Part shown: positions 63,984 to 64,000 of the stretch, piece after piece | How positions within the stretch are numbered: position 1 is the first letter of the stretch | Layout of the letters: each line of letters opens with the position of its first letter | Assembly (NCBI GenBank): GCA_020633465.1 | Contig: JACKDN010000022.1 | Location: 89,306 to 153,305, forward strand | DNA: 64,000 nt | Origin: Myxococcales bacterium | GTDB lineage: Bacteria; Myxococcota_A; Bradymonadia; UBA7976; UBA1532 | Direction: 5' to 3' | Made by a program: the position numbers and the translations under genes | The notes under the pieces: generated by a model | The model's database searches: none | Told to the model about the DNA's origin: nothing | What the model saw: the letters and a program-made list of their open reading frames with translations, nothing else

Positions 63984-64000
63984 CGTCTCACTCACTCACC

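Overview
The window is a very GC-rich bacterial chromosome segment, most likely from a member of the Myxococcota (order not determinable). The evidence for this is a MYXO-CTERM-type tail (Cys-x-Cys, hydrophobic stretch, Arg cluster) on a giant repeat protein, many lipoproteins, MopE-type Asp/Cys calcium or metal repeats, FHA-zinc-ribbon proteins, and stand-alone GAF/PAS histidine kinases. Genes are densely packed, commonly with 1-4 base stop/start overlaps (ATGA, GTGA, TTGA) and frequent GTG or TTG starts. No tRNA, rRNA, CRISPR array, integrase or transposase was seen.

Layout. 1-1975 (-): 3'-truncated RTX-repeat lipoprotein. 2311-5554 (+): PLP-fold protein continuing in frame into a Tat-type small oxidoreductase subunit, a mini-ORF, then a GMC oxidoreductase. 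5676-8014 (-): MurJ and a membrane protein resembling an inactivated CPBP protease. 8104-17934 (+): UbiB-like kinase, DNA polymerase I with a degenerate proofreading domain, GAF histidine kinase, TPR/HEAT lipoprotein, and a CHAT-AAA+ protein in which both enzyme centres look dead. 17993-20336 (-): two zinc-ribbon double-FHA proteins converging on it. 20492-23614 (+): two exported proteins and a PAS/GAF kinase. 23691-29123 (+): an envelope block of HTTM partner, HTTM-TPR protein, LpxH-like hydrolase, SGNH-like protein and MBOAT acyltransferase. 29104-30975 (-): homocysteine methyltransferase/MTHFR fusion. 31113-39672 (+): UshA-like phosphoesterase lipoprotein, second lipoprotein, two paralogous beta-barrels, membrane protein, methyltransferase. 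39725-46154 (+): giant MopE-repeat surface protein with two apparent single-base frameshifts. 46242-47909 (-): PEP carboxykinase; 48020-48748 (+): TrmH-like methyltransferase. 48758-53445 (-): six-gene chain containing a binding-protein-like lipoprotein and a NarX/NarL-type two-component system. 53573-54943 (+): two-subunit 3-oxoacid CoA-transferase. 55049-57070 (+): second MopE-type lipoprotein. 57099-57369: four-copy tandem repeat. 57371-63983 (-): terminator and the end of the spc/alpha ribosomal region (rplQ, rpoA, rpsD, rpsK, rpsM, rpmJ, map, adk, secY, rplO).

The housekeeping genes are ordinary. The parts most worth following up are the doubly degenerate CHAT-AAA+ protein with its paired FHA neighbours, the six-gene coupled sensor operon, the UshA/twin-barrel envelope operon and the giant anchored repeat protein. 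Several genes without a Shine-Dalgarno also have a -10 box only 6-9 bases before the start codon, suggesting leaderless transcripts. All assignments come from reading the sequence; no database search was run.
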